Source of the DNA: Anaerosolibacter sp.
Lineage (GTDB): Bacteria > Bacillota > Clostridia > Peptostreptococcales > Thermotaleaceae
NCBI RefSeq assembly: GCF_029240175.1
Contig: NZ_JARBTM010000002.1
Location: 62,001-126,000, forward strand
Length of the DNA: 64,000 nt
Direction of reading: 5' to 3'
Shown: positions 9,310-19,141 of the stretch, piece after piece
Position numbering within the stretch: position 1 is the stretch's first letter
Layout: the number at the start of each line of letters is the position of its first letter
Notes under the pieces: generated by a model
The model's input: the letters and a program-made list of their open reading frames with translations, nothing else
What the model was told of the DNA's origin: nothing
The model's database searches: none
Program-made: the position numbers and the translations under genes

Positions 9310-10815
9310 TTGATAAATATTTATGAGGATATACAAAGACTTATTCAATATGGATTGGACAAAGGACTAATTTGCAGAGAAGATGAAATTTATGTCCGTA
9401 ATAGAATACTGGAGATATTAAAGCTTGATGAATTTGAAGAAGCAGAAGTGGCCCAGGAAAGCTTAGCGCATCCTCAACAAATTTTGGATCGAATATTAGA
9501 CTTTGCTTACGATAAGGGTATTCTTGAGGAGAACACCGTGACCTATCGAGATTTGTTAGATACAAAGATTATGGATTGCTTCATGCCTCGTCCCAGTGAG
9601 CTTCGCAGGAAATTTGAAGCTGATTATGGTATATCCCCTCAACGGGCCACAGAAAACTACTACAACCTTTCTATGGCATCCAATTATATTAGAACGGAAA
9701 GAACCATCAAAAATGTGAGTTGGAAAACACAAACAGATTTTGGTGAACTGGAAATTACCATCAACCTCTCTAAACCAGAGAAGGACCCGAAGGCAATAGC
9801 GGCAGCTAAAAATATGTCCTCGACATCTTATCCTAAATGCTTACTTTGCAAGGAGAATGAGGGATATGCCGGGCGTATAAATCATCCTGCGCGGCAGAAT
9901 CATCGGATCATTCCAATACAGCTTGGAGAAGAAGATTGGTTCTTGCAGTTTTCTCCCTATGTGTATTATCATGAGCATGCCATCATCTTTAAAGATCGGC
10001 ATGAGCCCATGAAAATCACCAAAGATACCTTTGCAAGGCTGCTGGCTTTTGTGGATCAGTTTCCCCACTATTTTATAGGATCGAATGCAGATTTACCCAT
10101 TGTAGGAGGATCGATTCTATCCCATGATCATTTTCAAGGTGGAAATTATTCCTTTGCCATGGAGCGGGCACCAATTATAAAAACTATGGAGATAAAGGAT
10201 TTTGAAGATGTAGAAGTGGGCATGGTGAAGTGGCCTTTGTCGGTCATCCGAATCCGCAGCAATCAAAGGGAACGGTTGGTAACGCTGGCAGCCATGATAT
10301 TGGAAAAATGGAAGGTTTACAGCGATGATCGCGTAGAAATATTGTATTGTACCAAGGGTGAGTCCCATAATACTATTACACCCATTGCTCGATATAAAGA
10401 TCAAAAGTTTGAGTTGGATTTGGTACTGCGAAACAATCGAACCAATGAGGAGCATCCCATGGGCATTTTTCATCCCCATAAAGATGTACATCACATCAAA
10501 AAGGAGAATATTGGCTTGATTGAGGTAATGGGTCTTGCGGTGCTTCCAGACCGACTCATCCATGAGTTAGATTTGCTGAAGGATTGCCTATTAGGATTGA
10601 AGGATATTGATGGATATGAAGAGCTGGAGAAGCATAAAGACTGGTTTAAATGTATGAAACAGCAGTATCGGGATATGACCGTAGATTATGATGAAATCCT
10701 AAAATTAGAGGTTGGAAAGATATTTGAGAGAATACTGATAGATGCTGGTGTGTTCAAGCAGGATCAAAAAGGGTTAGAAGCCTTCGAAGATTTTATGAAA
10801 ACTTTAAGTAGGTGA
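9310..10815 (+). CDS. galT: UDP-glucose-hexose-1-phosphate uridylyltransferase (Firmicutes-type GalT)
   Basis: Transfers UMP from UDP-glucose to galactose 1-phosphate. At 501 residues this is the long Firmicutes class of GalT, which shares limited similarity with the short enterobacterial form. Seen features: CLLCKENEGYAGRINHPARQNH, LPIVGGSILSHDHFQGG (the likely active-site His-x-His region) and IVWPLS-like KWPLSVIRIRS. The TTG start at 9310 is supported by AGGGGGTGG at the right distance; no ATG is available nearby. The stop overlaps the galM ribosome site. Confidence 0.92.
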   Translation: MINIYEDIQRLIQYGLDKGLICREDEIYVRNRILEILKLDEFEEAEVAQESLAHPQQILDRILDFAYDKGILEENTVTYRDLLDTKIMDCFMPRPSELRRKFEADYGISPQRATENYYNLSMASNYIRTERTIKNVSWKTQTDFGELEITINLSKPEKDPKAIAAAKNMSSTSYPKCLLCKENEGYAGRINHPARQNHRIIPIQLGEEDWFLQFSPYVYYHEHAIIFKDRHEPMKITKDTFARLLAFVDQFPHYFIGSNADLPIVGGSILSHDHFQGGNYSFAMERAPIIKTMEIKDFEDVEVGMVKWPLSVIRIRSNQRERLVTLAAMILEKWKVYSDDRVEILYCTKGESHNTITPIARYKDQKFELDLVLRNNRTNEEHPMGIFHPHKDVHHIKKENIGLIEVMGLAVLPDRLIHELDLLKDCLLGLKDIDGYEELEKHKDWFKCMKQQYRDMTVDYDEILKLEVGKIFERILIDAGVFKQDQKGLEAFEDFMKTLSR

Positions 10816-10820
10816 GAAGT

Positions 10821-11858
10821 ATGTATACTGTCAAAAAAGCTTTTGATATAGGAGATAAGGAAGCAACCCTTATTTTATTAAAAAATCAAAAAGGTATAGA
10901 ATTACAATTGCTGAACTATGGGGCAGCAATTGTGGATATTTTGATTCCTGATCATGAAGGCTGCATAGAGAGTGTCGTATTATCCTATGAAAATATTGAA
11001 GACTATATAAAAAATCCTCCGTATTTCGGCGTGACGGTAGGGAGAACCTCTGGTCGAATAGCTGGAGCTTCGTTCCAGCTGGATGGAAAGGTATACAATC
11101 TGGGGAAAAATTTTGGACCAAATCATGGACACGGGGGACCTAATGGATTTAGCTTTCAATTGTGGGATTACCAGGTGGAAGAGGTGGGAAACCAAACTAA
11201 GGTAATCTTTACGTATCTAAGTAAGGATATGGAAGAAAACTATCCTGGTAATCTTCATACCAAAGTAACCTATACATTGACGGAAGAAAACGAAATCTTT
11301 ATTGAATATGAGGGGAAAACAGATCGAAAAACACTGTGTAACTTGACGAACCACACATATTTTAATCTGTCAGGAAATTATAAGCGTAAGATTAACCAAC
11401 AGTATTTGCGCATGGAAGCCGATGGTTTCCTTCCTTTGGATGCCAATCAAATACCTACGGGAGAGATTGCACATGTGGAGGGTACGCCTATGGACTTTCG
11501 AGTGTTAAAGTCTATTGGTAAGGATATAGGGGCTGATGATGAACAGATTATCATGGCAAAAGGCTATGATCATCCATGGATACTTCAGGGTTGTGGAAAT
11601 CAGATAGAGATGCTAGATAAAGAGAGCGGAAGGAAGATGACGGTTACCACGACATACCCTTGTGTCGTAGTATATACCTACAACTATCCCAATGATGAGA
11701 AGCTAAAGCATGGTAAACTAGGACGTGCCCATGACGGCATTTGTTTCGAAACACAATATGAACCTGACGGCATTCACCATGGTCACTTTCATTCAGCCAT
11801 ACTGGATGCGGGAGAGACGTATTACGAAAGAACAACGCTTAAATTTTCAATAGTCTAG
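10821..11858 (+). CDS. galM: Aldose 1-epimerase (mutarotase)
   Basis: Converts beta- to alpha-galactose, the form galactokinase uses. Key residues are visible in the family motifs: GRTSGRIAGASFQLDG, GPNHGHGGPNGFSFQLWDY, NLTNHTYFNLSG (catalytic His region) and GICFETQYEPDGIHH (catalytic Glu region). 345 residues, cytoplasmic, no signal peptide. ATG 10821 is chosen over the overlapping GTG at 10812 because AGGTGAG lies 4-5 bases before it. Very tight coupling to galT and to the beta-galactosidase that follows. Confidence 0.93.
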   Translation: MYTVKKAFDIGDKEATLILLKNQKGIELQLLNYGAAIVDILIPDHEGCIESVVLSYENIEDYIKNPPYFGVTVGRTSGRIAGASFQLDGKVYNLGKNFGPNHGHGGPNGFSFQLWDYQVEEVGNQTKVIFTYLSKDMEENYPGNLHTKVTYTLTEENEIFIEYEGKTDRKTLCNLTNHTYFNLSGNYKRKINQQYLRMEADGFLPLDANQIPTGEIAHVEGTPMDFRVLKSIGKDIGADDEQIIMAKGYDHPWILQGCGNQIEMLDKESGRKMTVTTTYPCVVVYTYNYPNDEKLKHGKLGRAHDGICFETQYEPDGIHHGHFHSAILDAGETYYERTTLKFSIV

Positions 11859-11870
11859 GAGGCATATAAC

Positions 11871-13829
11871 GTGTATTTAGGTGTGGATTACTACCCAGAG
11901 CATTGGGATATAAATATGATGGATGAGGATATGCAGCGAATGACAGCCATGGGGGCTAATATCATTCGGATTGGTGAGTTTGCTTGGCATATGATGGAGA
12001 AAGAGGAAGGAAGCTATGACTTTTCGTTCTTTGATCATGTTATTGAAAAAGCCAAGGGATATGGATTAAAGGTGATGTTTGGAACGCCCACAGCTACTTT
12101 TCCTGCTTGGCTGGCGAAGAAGCATCCTTCGATTCTCTCGAGGGATGAATATGGGCATACCAGAGTTTTTGGTGGAAGAAGACAATACTGCTATAATTCA
12201 AAGGTGTATCGAGAATATACAATGAAAATTGTAAGACAATTGGTAAGCCATTATAAGAATGAGGAAGCCATTGTGGCTTGGCAAATCGACAACGAATTTG
12301 GTCACGAAGGCAGTGATCAGTGCTATTGTGATCAATGCCACCACGGTTTTCAACGATTTTTAGAGGCGAAGTATCAAGATATTGATCAACTTAATGAAGT
12401 CTATGGGACTATTTTCTGGGGTCAAACCTACAATGGATTTGAAGAAATTCCTATGCCCCAGCCTACGATTACCACCCATAATCCCACTTTACAATTAGAC
12501 TGGGCAAGATTTCGATCATTTTCCATTAATGATTATGGAAAACTGCAGATTGATTTGGTAAGGTCATTAAAGGGCACAGATCAGGAGATTACCCACAACT
12601 TTTATGGAGGATTTTTTGAAAAGGCCTACGATCAGAATATTATGTCAGAACATCTAGATTTTGTTTCCTATGACAACTATCCTGTGTGGGGTGGGCTAAA
12701 AGAGCCTTTAAAACCAGGACATATCGCCATGACCCATGACTATGTACGTGGATTAAAGAACAGAAACTATTGGATCGTAGAGGAACTGATGGGTGCCCAA
12801 GGCCATAACGTCATTGGATACCTGCCGAGGCCTAACCAAGCCAAAATGTGGGCTTATCAGGCTATGGCCCATGGATGTGAAAATATGCTTTTCTTTCGAT
12901 GGCGGGGAATGACCCGTGGGGCTGAACAGTTTTGTCTAGGGATTATTGATCAGGATAACGAGGATGGACGGAAGTATCAAGAGGTAAAATCCTTTATGAA
13001 GGATGTCGTGAATCATGGGACTGTGATCAAAAGTGAGATTCAATCGGATATAGCTGTATTGTATGATTATGATAATATTTGGTCTTGGTACAATCAACAA
13101 CAATCCAGTGCCTTTAACTTTACGGATGAGCTTGTTAGGTTGTATATGCCATTCTATACCCTCAATACCCATATGGATGTAATCAGTATTAGAAAAGATT
13201 TTTCTAAGTATAAGGTGATTTTGATACCTGTAATGCAAATTATCGATGAGGATTTGAGTCTGCGATTAGAGACATTTGTACAAAATGGGGGAACCATCAT
13301 CTTTAGCTTTAGGTCAGGGATTAAGGATCGAAACAATAATATTCATTTTGGACAAGTATTTCCCTGTAAAATTCGACAGATGGCAGGCATTCGTGTGAAA
13401 GAAGGAGAATCGTTACAGTTGGATCAAATGGTTGAAATTGTGGGAGAAGGAAGATATGATGGAAACAAAGGCAACTGTATGGTGTGGAGAGATTTAATCA
13501 TTCCTGAAACAGCGAAAGTACTTTATCGATATAATGATCAGTTTTACAAGGAAAATGCTTGTATTACAGAGAATCAGTATGGAAGAGGAAGTGTATATTA
13601 CGTCGGCGGCGGTGTCAATGAAGAGGTGTTAGAAGAAATAGCCAAGGAGATTGTTCAGGCTAGAAGCATTCCTTGGATTGATTCACCCAAGGGCTTGGAA
13701 GTATACAAAAGGGATTTAAATGGAGCAGAATGGTTATTTATTAATAATCATACTGACAGGGAAATTATGTACGAAGGCATGCAAATTGAGGCTTATGGAA
13801 GCAAGATTGTTAAGGGTCAAATTATGTAA
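11871..13829 (+). CDS. GH42 beta-galactosidase
   Basis: Glycoside hydrolase family 42 enzyme that removes terminal beta-galactose from short galactosides; 652 residues, no signal peptide, so it acts in the cytoplasm. Acid/base Glu142 sits in AWQIDNEFGHE, and the likely nucleophile is Glu304 in WIVEELMGAQ. A four-cysteine zinc cluster typical of many GH42 enzymes is present (Cys107, Cys151, Cys153, Cys156). The N-terminus YLGVDYYPEHWD is the family start. GTG 11871 follows CTAGGAGGC. Its place after galM implies that galactosides, probably galactan or plant oligosaccharides, are a source of the galactose handled upstream. The GanA/BgaA name would be by analogy. Confidence 0.93.
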   Translation: MYLGVDYYPEHWDINMMDEDMQRMTAMGANIIRIGEFAWHMMEKEEGSYDFSFFDHVIEKAKGYGLKVMFGTPTATFPAWLAKKHPSILSRDEYGHTRVFGGRRQYCYNSKVYREYTMKIVRQLVSHYKNEEAIVAWQIDNEFGHEGSDQCYCDQCHHGFQRFLEAKYQDIDQLNEVYGTIFWGQTYNGFEEIPMPQPTITTHNPTLQLDWARFRSFSINDYGKLQIDLVRSLKGTDQEITHNFYGGFFEKAYDQNIMSEHLDFVSYDNYPVWGGLKEPLKPGHIAMTHDYVRGLKNRNYWIVEELMGAQGHNVIGYLPRPNQAKMWAYQAMAHGCENMLFFRWRGMTRGAEQFCLGIIDQDNEDGRKYQEVKSFMKDVVNHGTVIKSEIQSDIAVLYDYDNIWSWYNQQQSSAFNFTDELVRLYMPFYTLNTHMDVISIRKDFSKYKVILIPVMQIIDEDLSLRLETFVQNGGTIIFSFRSGIKDRNNNIHFGQVFPCKIRQMAGIRVKEGESLQLDQMVEIVGEGRYDGNKGNCMVWRDLIIPETAKVLYRYNDQFYKENACITENQYGRGSVYYVGGGVNEEVLEEIAKEIVQARSIPWIDSPKGLEVYKRDLNGAEWLFINNHTDREIMYEGMQIEAYGSKIVKGQIM

Positions 13830-13836
13830 AGACTGA

Positions 13837-14855
<1,019 letters not shown>

Positions 14856-14856
<1 letters not shown>

Positions 14857-14900
14857 AGCCATGTAGTATTGACAACGATGTCAATGCTACATGGCTTTTC
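14856..14900 (+). terminator. Terminator of the mgl-gal block
   Basis: AAGCCATGTAGTATTGACA pairs with TGTCAATGCTACATGGCTT (one mismatch) around a 4-base loop, followed by TTC-ATT; it starts at the stop codon of the regulator gene. Confidence 0.8.
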
Positions 14901-14926
14901 ATTAGACAATAGCTTTTAATAGATCT

Positions 14927-15034
14927 TTACAGCCAGGAGAAAACAGTACCTAACAATAAAGATGCAATGATAAGCCATGCCAGTACTTTGGCAATGGTGT
15001 TTGTATTTCGTCTTATTTTTTCTGTTAGAAACAT
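14927..15034 (-). CDS. Single-span membrane micropeptide, 35 residues
   Basis: A short reverse-strand gene: ATG at 15034 preceded by AAGGAGGG with 6-base spacing, stop at 14927. The product starts MFLTEKIRRNTNTIAKVLAW and continues into LIIASLLLGTVFSWL, i.e. a basic, cytoplasmic N-terminus and one hydrophobic C-terminal helix. Size and layout recall small tail-anchored Firmicutes proteins such as the stressosome anchor Prli42, but I cannot establish homology. It lies convergent to the gal block. An overlapping ATG at 15038 in another frame has worse spacing and gives no sensible peptide. Confidence 0.6.
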   Translation of the reverse strand: MFLTEKIRRNTNTIAKVLAWLIIASLLLGTVFSWL

Positions 15035-15195
15035 CCATAGCCCTCCTTCAAGATAAATTCTTTTAATTCTATTCTATAGCGGATTGAACGATTAGACAAT
15101 AACCAATAACAATTTGTTGTGCTGTATAAAAAATTTGGAAGAGGACTTAGCGAATAAATATTAGTATAACAAAAAAGATAAGAAGAAAGAAAATG

Positions 15196-15222
15196 AAAAA
15201 ACCCTGAAATATCAGGGTTTTT
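15196..15222 (-). terminator. Terminator of the cold-shock gene
   Basis: AAAAACCCTGA and TCAGGGTTTTT form a compact stem flanked by T tracts on both strands, so it can act in both directions; it lies 50 bases past the csp stop. Confidence 0.8.
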
Positions 15223-15271
15223 CTTGTAGTTATATGTTCAAATATATAATGATCAATATTATATTATTCTA

Positions 15272-15472
15272 CTATAATTTAACTACATTCGCAGCTTGAA
15301 GGCCTCTGTCACCTTTAACTACTTCTAACTCAACCTTTGCACCTTCTTCAAGGCTCTTGAATCCGCCACCTTGAATTGCTGAGAAATGTACAAATACATC
15401 TTCTCCACCGTCAACTGTAATGAATCCAAAACCTTTTTCGCTGTTAAACCATTTTACTACGCCTGTTTTCAT
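15272..15472 (-). CDS. csp: Cold-shock protein (CspA/CspB family)
   Basis: 66-residue single-domain RNA chaperone. Both RNA-binding motifs are visible: KGFGFITV (RNP1, residues 14-21) and VFVHF (RNP2, residues 28-32), inside the invariant [17 protein letters not shown] start. ATG 15472 follows TTTTGGAGGT. It has its own promoter (15519-15547) and terminator, as monocistronic csp genes do. Role in translation at low temperature or general RNA unwinding is family knowledge. Confidence 0.96.
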   Translation of the reverse strand: MKTGVVKWFNSEKGFGFITVDGGEDVFVHFSAIQGGGFKSLEEGAKVELEVVKGDRGLQAANVVKL

Positions 15473-15518
15473 TAAACAAACCTCCAAAAAAATATATTGT
15501 TGCATCTGCAATCTCCTT

Positions 15519-15547
15519 ATTCTACCATGTAATTCTAATATTGTCAA
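15519..15547 (-). promoter_or_regulatory. csp promoter
   Basis: On the reverse strand TTGACA (15547-15542), a 17-base spacer and TAGAAT (15524-15519) form a near-consensus vegetative promoter, with a leader of about 40 bases before the start codon. Confidence 0.75.
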
Positions 15548-15729
15548 TGCTATGAAAATGAATTGTTAGCGAAAAACTTATATTTTATTGAATATCCACC
15601 AAAGAAAACGTCTAAGATATTCCTATGTCAGAAAGCTTTTACGAGAAAATGAAGTTCAAATTCGATGAATCCCTTGGAAAAGGCTGTCATCAAATTTGCG
15701 AAGACCAGATGATTGGGAGAGGATAAAGC

Positions 15730-15897
15730 ATGGAAGCGACAAAGGAAGTGCTTAGAGAAATTGAAACCATGAGATATGAGATGTACGCACTTATCGACGC
15801 AGATGATCAGATGAAGAATCCTCAAATTCTTTGGGCAAGCCAAAAAGTAGATGCATTACTGTTAAGATACCATGAACTTATCCATAAGAGAGAATAG
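15730..15897 (+). CDS. Spo0E-family aspartyl-phosphate phosphatase
   Basis: 55-residue helical-hairpin protein with the family signature SQxxD (Ser37-Gln-Lys-Val-Asp41) near the start of the second helix. Spo0E-type phosphatases dephosphorylate Spo0A~P and delay sporulation; the Asp in this motif is essential in the family. ATG 15730 follows GGGAGAGGATAA. The normal size is 50-85 residues. It is too short for many gene finders. It supports an endospore-forming host. Confidence 0.85.
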   Translation: MEATKEVLREIETMRYEMYALIDADDQMKNPQILWASQKVDALLLRYHELIHKRE

Positions 15898-16035
15898 GGT
15901 AGAATTTTTTTCAAAGGCCAATCATATTTACGTCAGCATCCATTTAAATAGGAAGATTTGATTTGAATCATAGGATACCTCAATAATCTTTGATAGGATG
16001 AAAATGAATAAAACATTATTGAGGAGGATGAAAAG

Positions 16036-16224
16036 ATGAAGGGATTTGTTGATAAGGAAGCTTGCATTGGCTGTGGTATGTGTACAGCCATCTGTCCTAA
16101 GGTTTTTATCATGGATCAGGATGGATTGGCCAAGGCAAAGGACATAGATATACCAGAGGAGGACATGGAAGCAGCAAAAGATGCTGAACTACAATGTCCT
16201 GTAGAAGCGATCAAGGTAGAGTAG
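16036..16224 (+). CDS. Single-cluster [4Fe-4S] ferredoxin
   Basis: 62-residue electron carrier. Cys10, Cys13 and Cys16 in CIGCGMC plus Cys54 in QCPVEAI are the four ligands expected for one [4Fe-4S] cluster; Cys20 remains but the second ligand set of 8Fe clostridial ferredoxins is gone, as in Thermotoga-type ferredoxins. The C-terminal half is acidic. ATG 16036 follows TTGAGGAGGATG. Monocistronic; the partner redox enzymes cannot be told from context. Confidence 0.93.
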   Translation: MKGFVDKEACIGCGMCTAICPKVFIMDQDGLAKAKDIDIPEEDMEAAKDAELQCPVEAIKVE

Positions 16225-16249
16225 ATGATTGCTCTATAAAATAGTTCTG

Positions 16250-17518
16250 TTAAGTCATATGGGAAAAATCAAGCTTAGAAACACCAAGGGCATGATTTTC
16301 CCATAATGTTTTTTTGACCATTTCTAATTCGTTTTCTTCACATTCTATGATTAATACTACCTCTGATTCTTTTAGCGTCTTACTCCTATTTTTATTATGC
16401 TTCTTTGTAACCATAAGTTTGATGATGATACCCACAGCACATCCAGAGCCTAATCCAATCAATCCCCACAAGATCGGTCCCCATTCCAAGACAAAACCAT
16501 AGATACTGCCTAACAGCATAAATATAGTTCCTAAAACTGCAGCAAGATCGATTAAGCTTAATCCGTCGGAATAGTGGATGTTATCGAATAATCTTCTTTC
16601 TTCACCCCGTTTATCTAAGGGAGCAGCAAGAATCCTTTCTTTTGCTACTCCCTTCATTTGAATAGCTGTTACTGCCAGTTCTAAGTAATTGTTATAGGCG
16701 AAAGTAGCTACGATATACATGAGATCACTCCTATATGTTCCATCTTTGATGGGCATGTTAAACTTCGGGTATTGATACTGCTGTTTTAAGAACTTGGATT
16801 GCTCCCAATCATATAACTTGTTATTTTCTACGGTATTTACATAAGCATCATATACGGTAAAGCCATAAACCGATGGAACATTTAAAATCCATTGGACATC
16901 TAGAACAGATTTCGCCTGTTCAAATTGACCAAGCAGGGAAAAATGGATGGCTGGAAGCAGCTTAGAAAAATAGAGAATAACAATCCACCAAGCAATTGCA
17001 AAGGCGGCGGTAATGATTCTATGTATATAAAGCTGTCCACCACCAGGCAATAACGCAGACCACAAGAAGGCATTGATCGGTGTTTTCTTATCTAAATAGT
17101 TTATTTCCATTGCACCCATGTTAAATGAAGCTATCTCTGCATCTTCCCTTGCAGCTAACTTATACGTATTATTAAGATCAATGGTGGTTCTATAACTGTC
17201 CCATATGGCAAAAATATAGGTTGCAGCGTATAACAATATCCAGTCCTTGTCGAGCACTTCTTTTGCTTTGTCAAATTCTCCTATAAAAGAGTAATAGATA
17301 CCAAGATTGATATGGGCTTTTATATTGACAAAAACTTCCCAGATGAATAGAAAAAAACCTCTAAGATATTTAGACAGCAAAAGATGTCCCAGGCCAGGGA
17401 ATGCCGCAGACCACCAGGCGATAATCCATGGGTTTCTTAAGTGTAATTGTGTTGTACCTAATGTGCTCACATAGGCTATCTTCCTACGATTTGAATTTTT
17501 CTGATTTTGGTTTCCCAT
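16250..17518 (-). CDS. Membrane protein with internally duplicated PGxG domain, unknown function
   Basis: 422 residues, several hydrophobic spans. Residues about 31-118 and 150-240 are repeats of one another: both have W-SA-(F/L)PG-GxL, a hydrophobic pair of helices, (I/L)G(E/Q)F(D/E)(K/Q)AKxVLD, WIL, Y-F, DxYxxT and a closing N-N/NN. The PG(L/G)G(H/Q) turn between helices recalls TM2-like small membrane domains. Residues about 260-320 form a charged soluble part, then two more hydrophobic segments (ALGTIFMLLGSIYGF and WGLIGLGSGCAVGI) and a cytoplasmic tail ending EMVKKTLWENHALGVSKLDF. I do not recognise a named family for the whole protein. Start is next to GAGAACTATATCGAG, a weak ribosome site. 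Confidence 0.75.
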   Translation of the reverse strand: MGNQNQKNSNRRKIAYVSTLGTTQLHLRNPWIIAWWSAAFPGLGHLLLSKYLRGFFLFIWEVFVNIKAHINLGIYYSFIGEFDKAKEVLDKDWILLYAATYIFAIWDSYRTTIDLNNTYKLAAREDAEIASFNMGAMEINYLDKKTPINAFLWSALLPGGGQLYIHRIITAAFAIAWWIVILYFSKLLPAIHFSLLGQFEQAKSVLDVQWILNVPSVYGFTVYDAYVNTVENNKLYDWEQSKFLKQQYQYPKFNMPIKDGTYRSDLMYIVATFAYNNYLELAVTAIQMKGVAKERILAAPLDKRGEERRLFDNIHYSDGLSLIDLAAVLGTIFMLLGSIYGFVLEWGPILWGLIGLGSGCAVGIIIKLMVTKKHNKNRSKTLKESEVVLIIECEENELEMVKKTLWENHALGVSKLDFSHMT

Positions 17519-17723
17519 CTCGATATAGTTCTCCTTGTGTTCTATAAGGCCGATCAGGTGAAAAGGTAATATTTATAATGAACATCTGCCAATTTAGTTT
17601 TTACCATTGGGAAGATTATTATGAAATGAAATATAAAATATAATTATATGTCAGAGGTCGAATTGAACAGTAGAATGGGTCAAGATGTTCGTCATTCAGT
17701 TCAAAATCCATGATCAACAATTT

Positions 17724-17765
17724 TAAAAGACGAAGGCAGGGTGAAGAATATCACCCTGCCTTCGC
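17724..17765 (-). terminator. Terminator of the LarA/symporter unit
   Basis: GAAGGCAGGGTGA and TCACCCTGCCTTC form a 13-bp perfect stem around a 6-base loop; on the reverse strand it is followed by GTCTTTTAAAATT. Confidence 0.8.
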
Positions 17766-17802
17766 CAGAAGGAGAAAGAATACGATAATTATTGGAGGTA
17801 GA

Positions 17803-19095
17803 CTATAAGCCCTGAACCTTTGGAAGGGTATTGGCACCATGGGGCATGAGATAGGCTTTTACGTTAGTGCCCTTTATGGCATAGGCTATCGCTAGGGCCT
17901 CTTCCAGGGTTTTGACAATCTTGATATTTGCCATGGCCAAGGTTTCAGGTGACAGGCTAGATACCAAGATAAAGGTATGCTTTGCAGCCACTTCAGTGGC
18001 ATAATAGCCGATATATTTAGCAATAGAATAGTTCTCTCTAATTGCACGTTCCCGATGCAGCAGAGTATCATAGTTTTGAACAATTTCTTGAATTTCAGCA
18101 TTGCCAATTCCTTCGCTGCATTCACTAAGAATGATGATTACACCATTTTCTTCAACTGCTTCCTTGGCATTAATCACTGTTTTGATGGTTTGATAAAAAT
18201 TAATGTCCTTTGGATAGCCGCAGGCGGAGGCAATAACCATATCGGCCTTACTTTGAATGGAGATACCATCCATCTCATCGACGATCTGGCAGCCCCGTTC
18301 ATGGGCCTTTGCATAATCTCCAGCTACAGCATGGGCGATACGGCCCTGGGAGTCCATGATTACATTAAATATGAAAGAGGGTTTCACAAGGCCAGCGGCC
18401 TCCAACATATCGGCATGAATGGTATTATCAATGATTTTTCCGCTCCTGATTTCAGGATTGGAGCCTTTTCCAATCTCAGGGTGCAGAGACATGGCATGGT
18501 TTGCCATAATGGTTTCATAACCTGCAATCCCTGGGAGGATGGATTTTTTACCACCACCCCATCCAGCCAATAGGTGGAAAACAATGGCACCTGTTAATAC
18601 AATATGATCACAATCCATGGCAATTTTATTCACTTTTACGGGTGTGCCAAAGGTAGTATGGCCAAGATAAACAAGATTTTCTTCATCGAAGCAATCATGG
18701 TCGATAACCTTGAAGCGATCTTTTAGGGCATCGCCCAGTAATCGCTGATGCTCTTTCTCCGTTTGCTTTCTATGGGAGCCTACAGCACTGATGAAAACAA
18801 TATCTTCATCAGAAATTCCGCCTTGATGAAGTTCATCTATCAGGTAGGGGAGGTAAACATCCATTCTCTGCCATGCCCTTGTAACATCCGATATGACAAC
18901 GCATACCCTTTCCCCTGGTTTCACAATCTCTTGAAGCTTTGGCGTCCCAACAGGATTTTCTAAGGCATCTAGAATGACTGCTTCTTCGGTTTTACCATGA
19001 TCTGCGGTATTGCTTTTGATGACGCCAAAAATCTGATCTTCAGAGAGGGGTACAGATACAAGCTCTTTTCCATACTTTAGTTGAATTGTGTTCAT
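17803..19095 (-). CDS. larA: LarA-family nickel-pincer-dependent racemase/epimerase
   Basis: 430-residue member of the LarA family. LarA interconverts D- and L-lactate with a Ni-pincer nucleotide cofactor; relatives act on other 2-hydroxy acids. The residues that define the site in Lactiplantibacillus LarA are all here and at the same numbers: His108 (GSHRKQ), His174 (FHLLAGWGGGKK), the cofactor-tethering Lys184 and His200 (IMANH). The cofactor-making larB, larC and larE genes are not in this window and must be elsewhere if the enzyme is active. It is 46 bases downstream of the symporter gene, suggesting that the substrate is an imported hydroxy acid. Because LarA subgroups differ in substrate, lactate is only the default. 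Confidence 0.88.
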   Translation of the reverse strand: MNTIQLKYGKELVSVPLSEDQIFGVIKSNTADHGKTEEAVILDALENPVGTPKLQEIVKPGERVCVVISDVTRAWQRMDVYLPYLIDELHQGGISDEDIVFISAVGSHRKQTEKEHQRLLGDALKDRFKVIDHDCFDEENLVYLGHTTFGTPVKVNKIAMDCDHIVLTGAIVFHLLAGWGGGKKSILPGIAGYETIMANHAMSLHPEIGKGSNPEIRSGKIIDNTIHADMLEAAGLVKPSFIFNVIMDSQGRIAHAVAGDYAKAHERGCQIVDEMDGISIQSKADMVIASACGYPKDINFYQTIKTVINAKEAVEENGVIIILSECSEGIGNAEIQEIVQNYDTLLHRERAIRENYSIAKYIGYYATEVAAKHTFILVSSLSPETLAMANIKIVKTLEEALAIAYAIKGTNVKAYLMPHGANTLPKVQGL

Positions 19096-19141
19096 GATTC
19101 ATCCACCTTCTTTGATATATTTAGGTAATCTCTATTTGAAT

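Noticed and set aside
17977-18573. Long forward frame inside larA
   Set aside because: Shadow of a well-conserved reverse-strand gene with all active-site residues; no ribosome site or recognisable protein.
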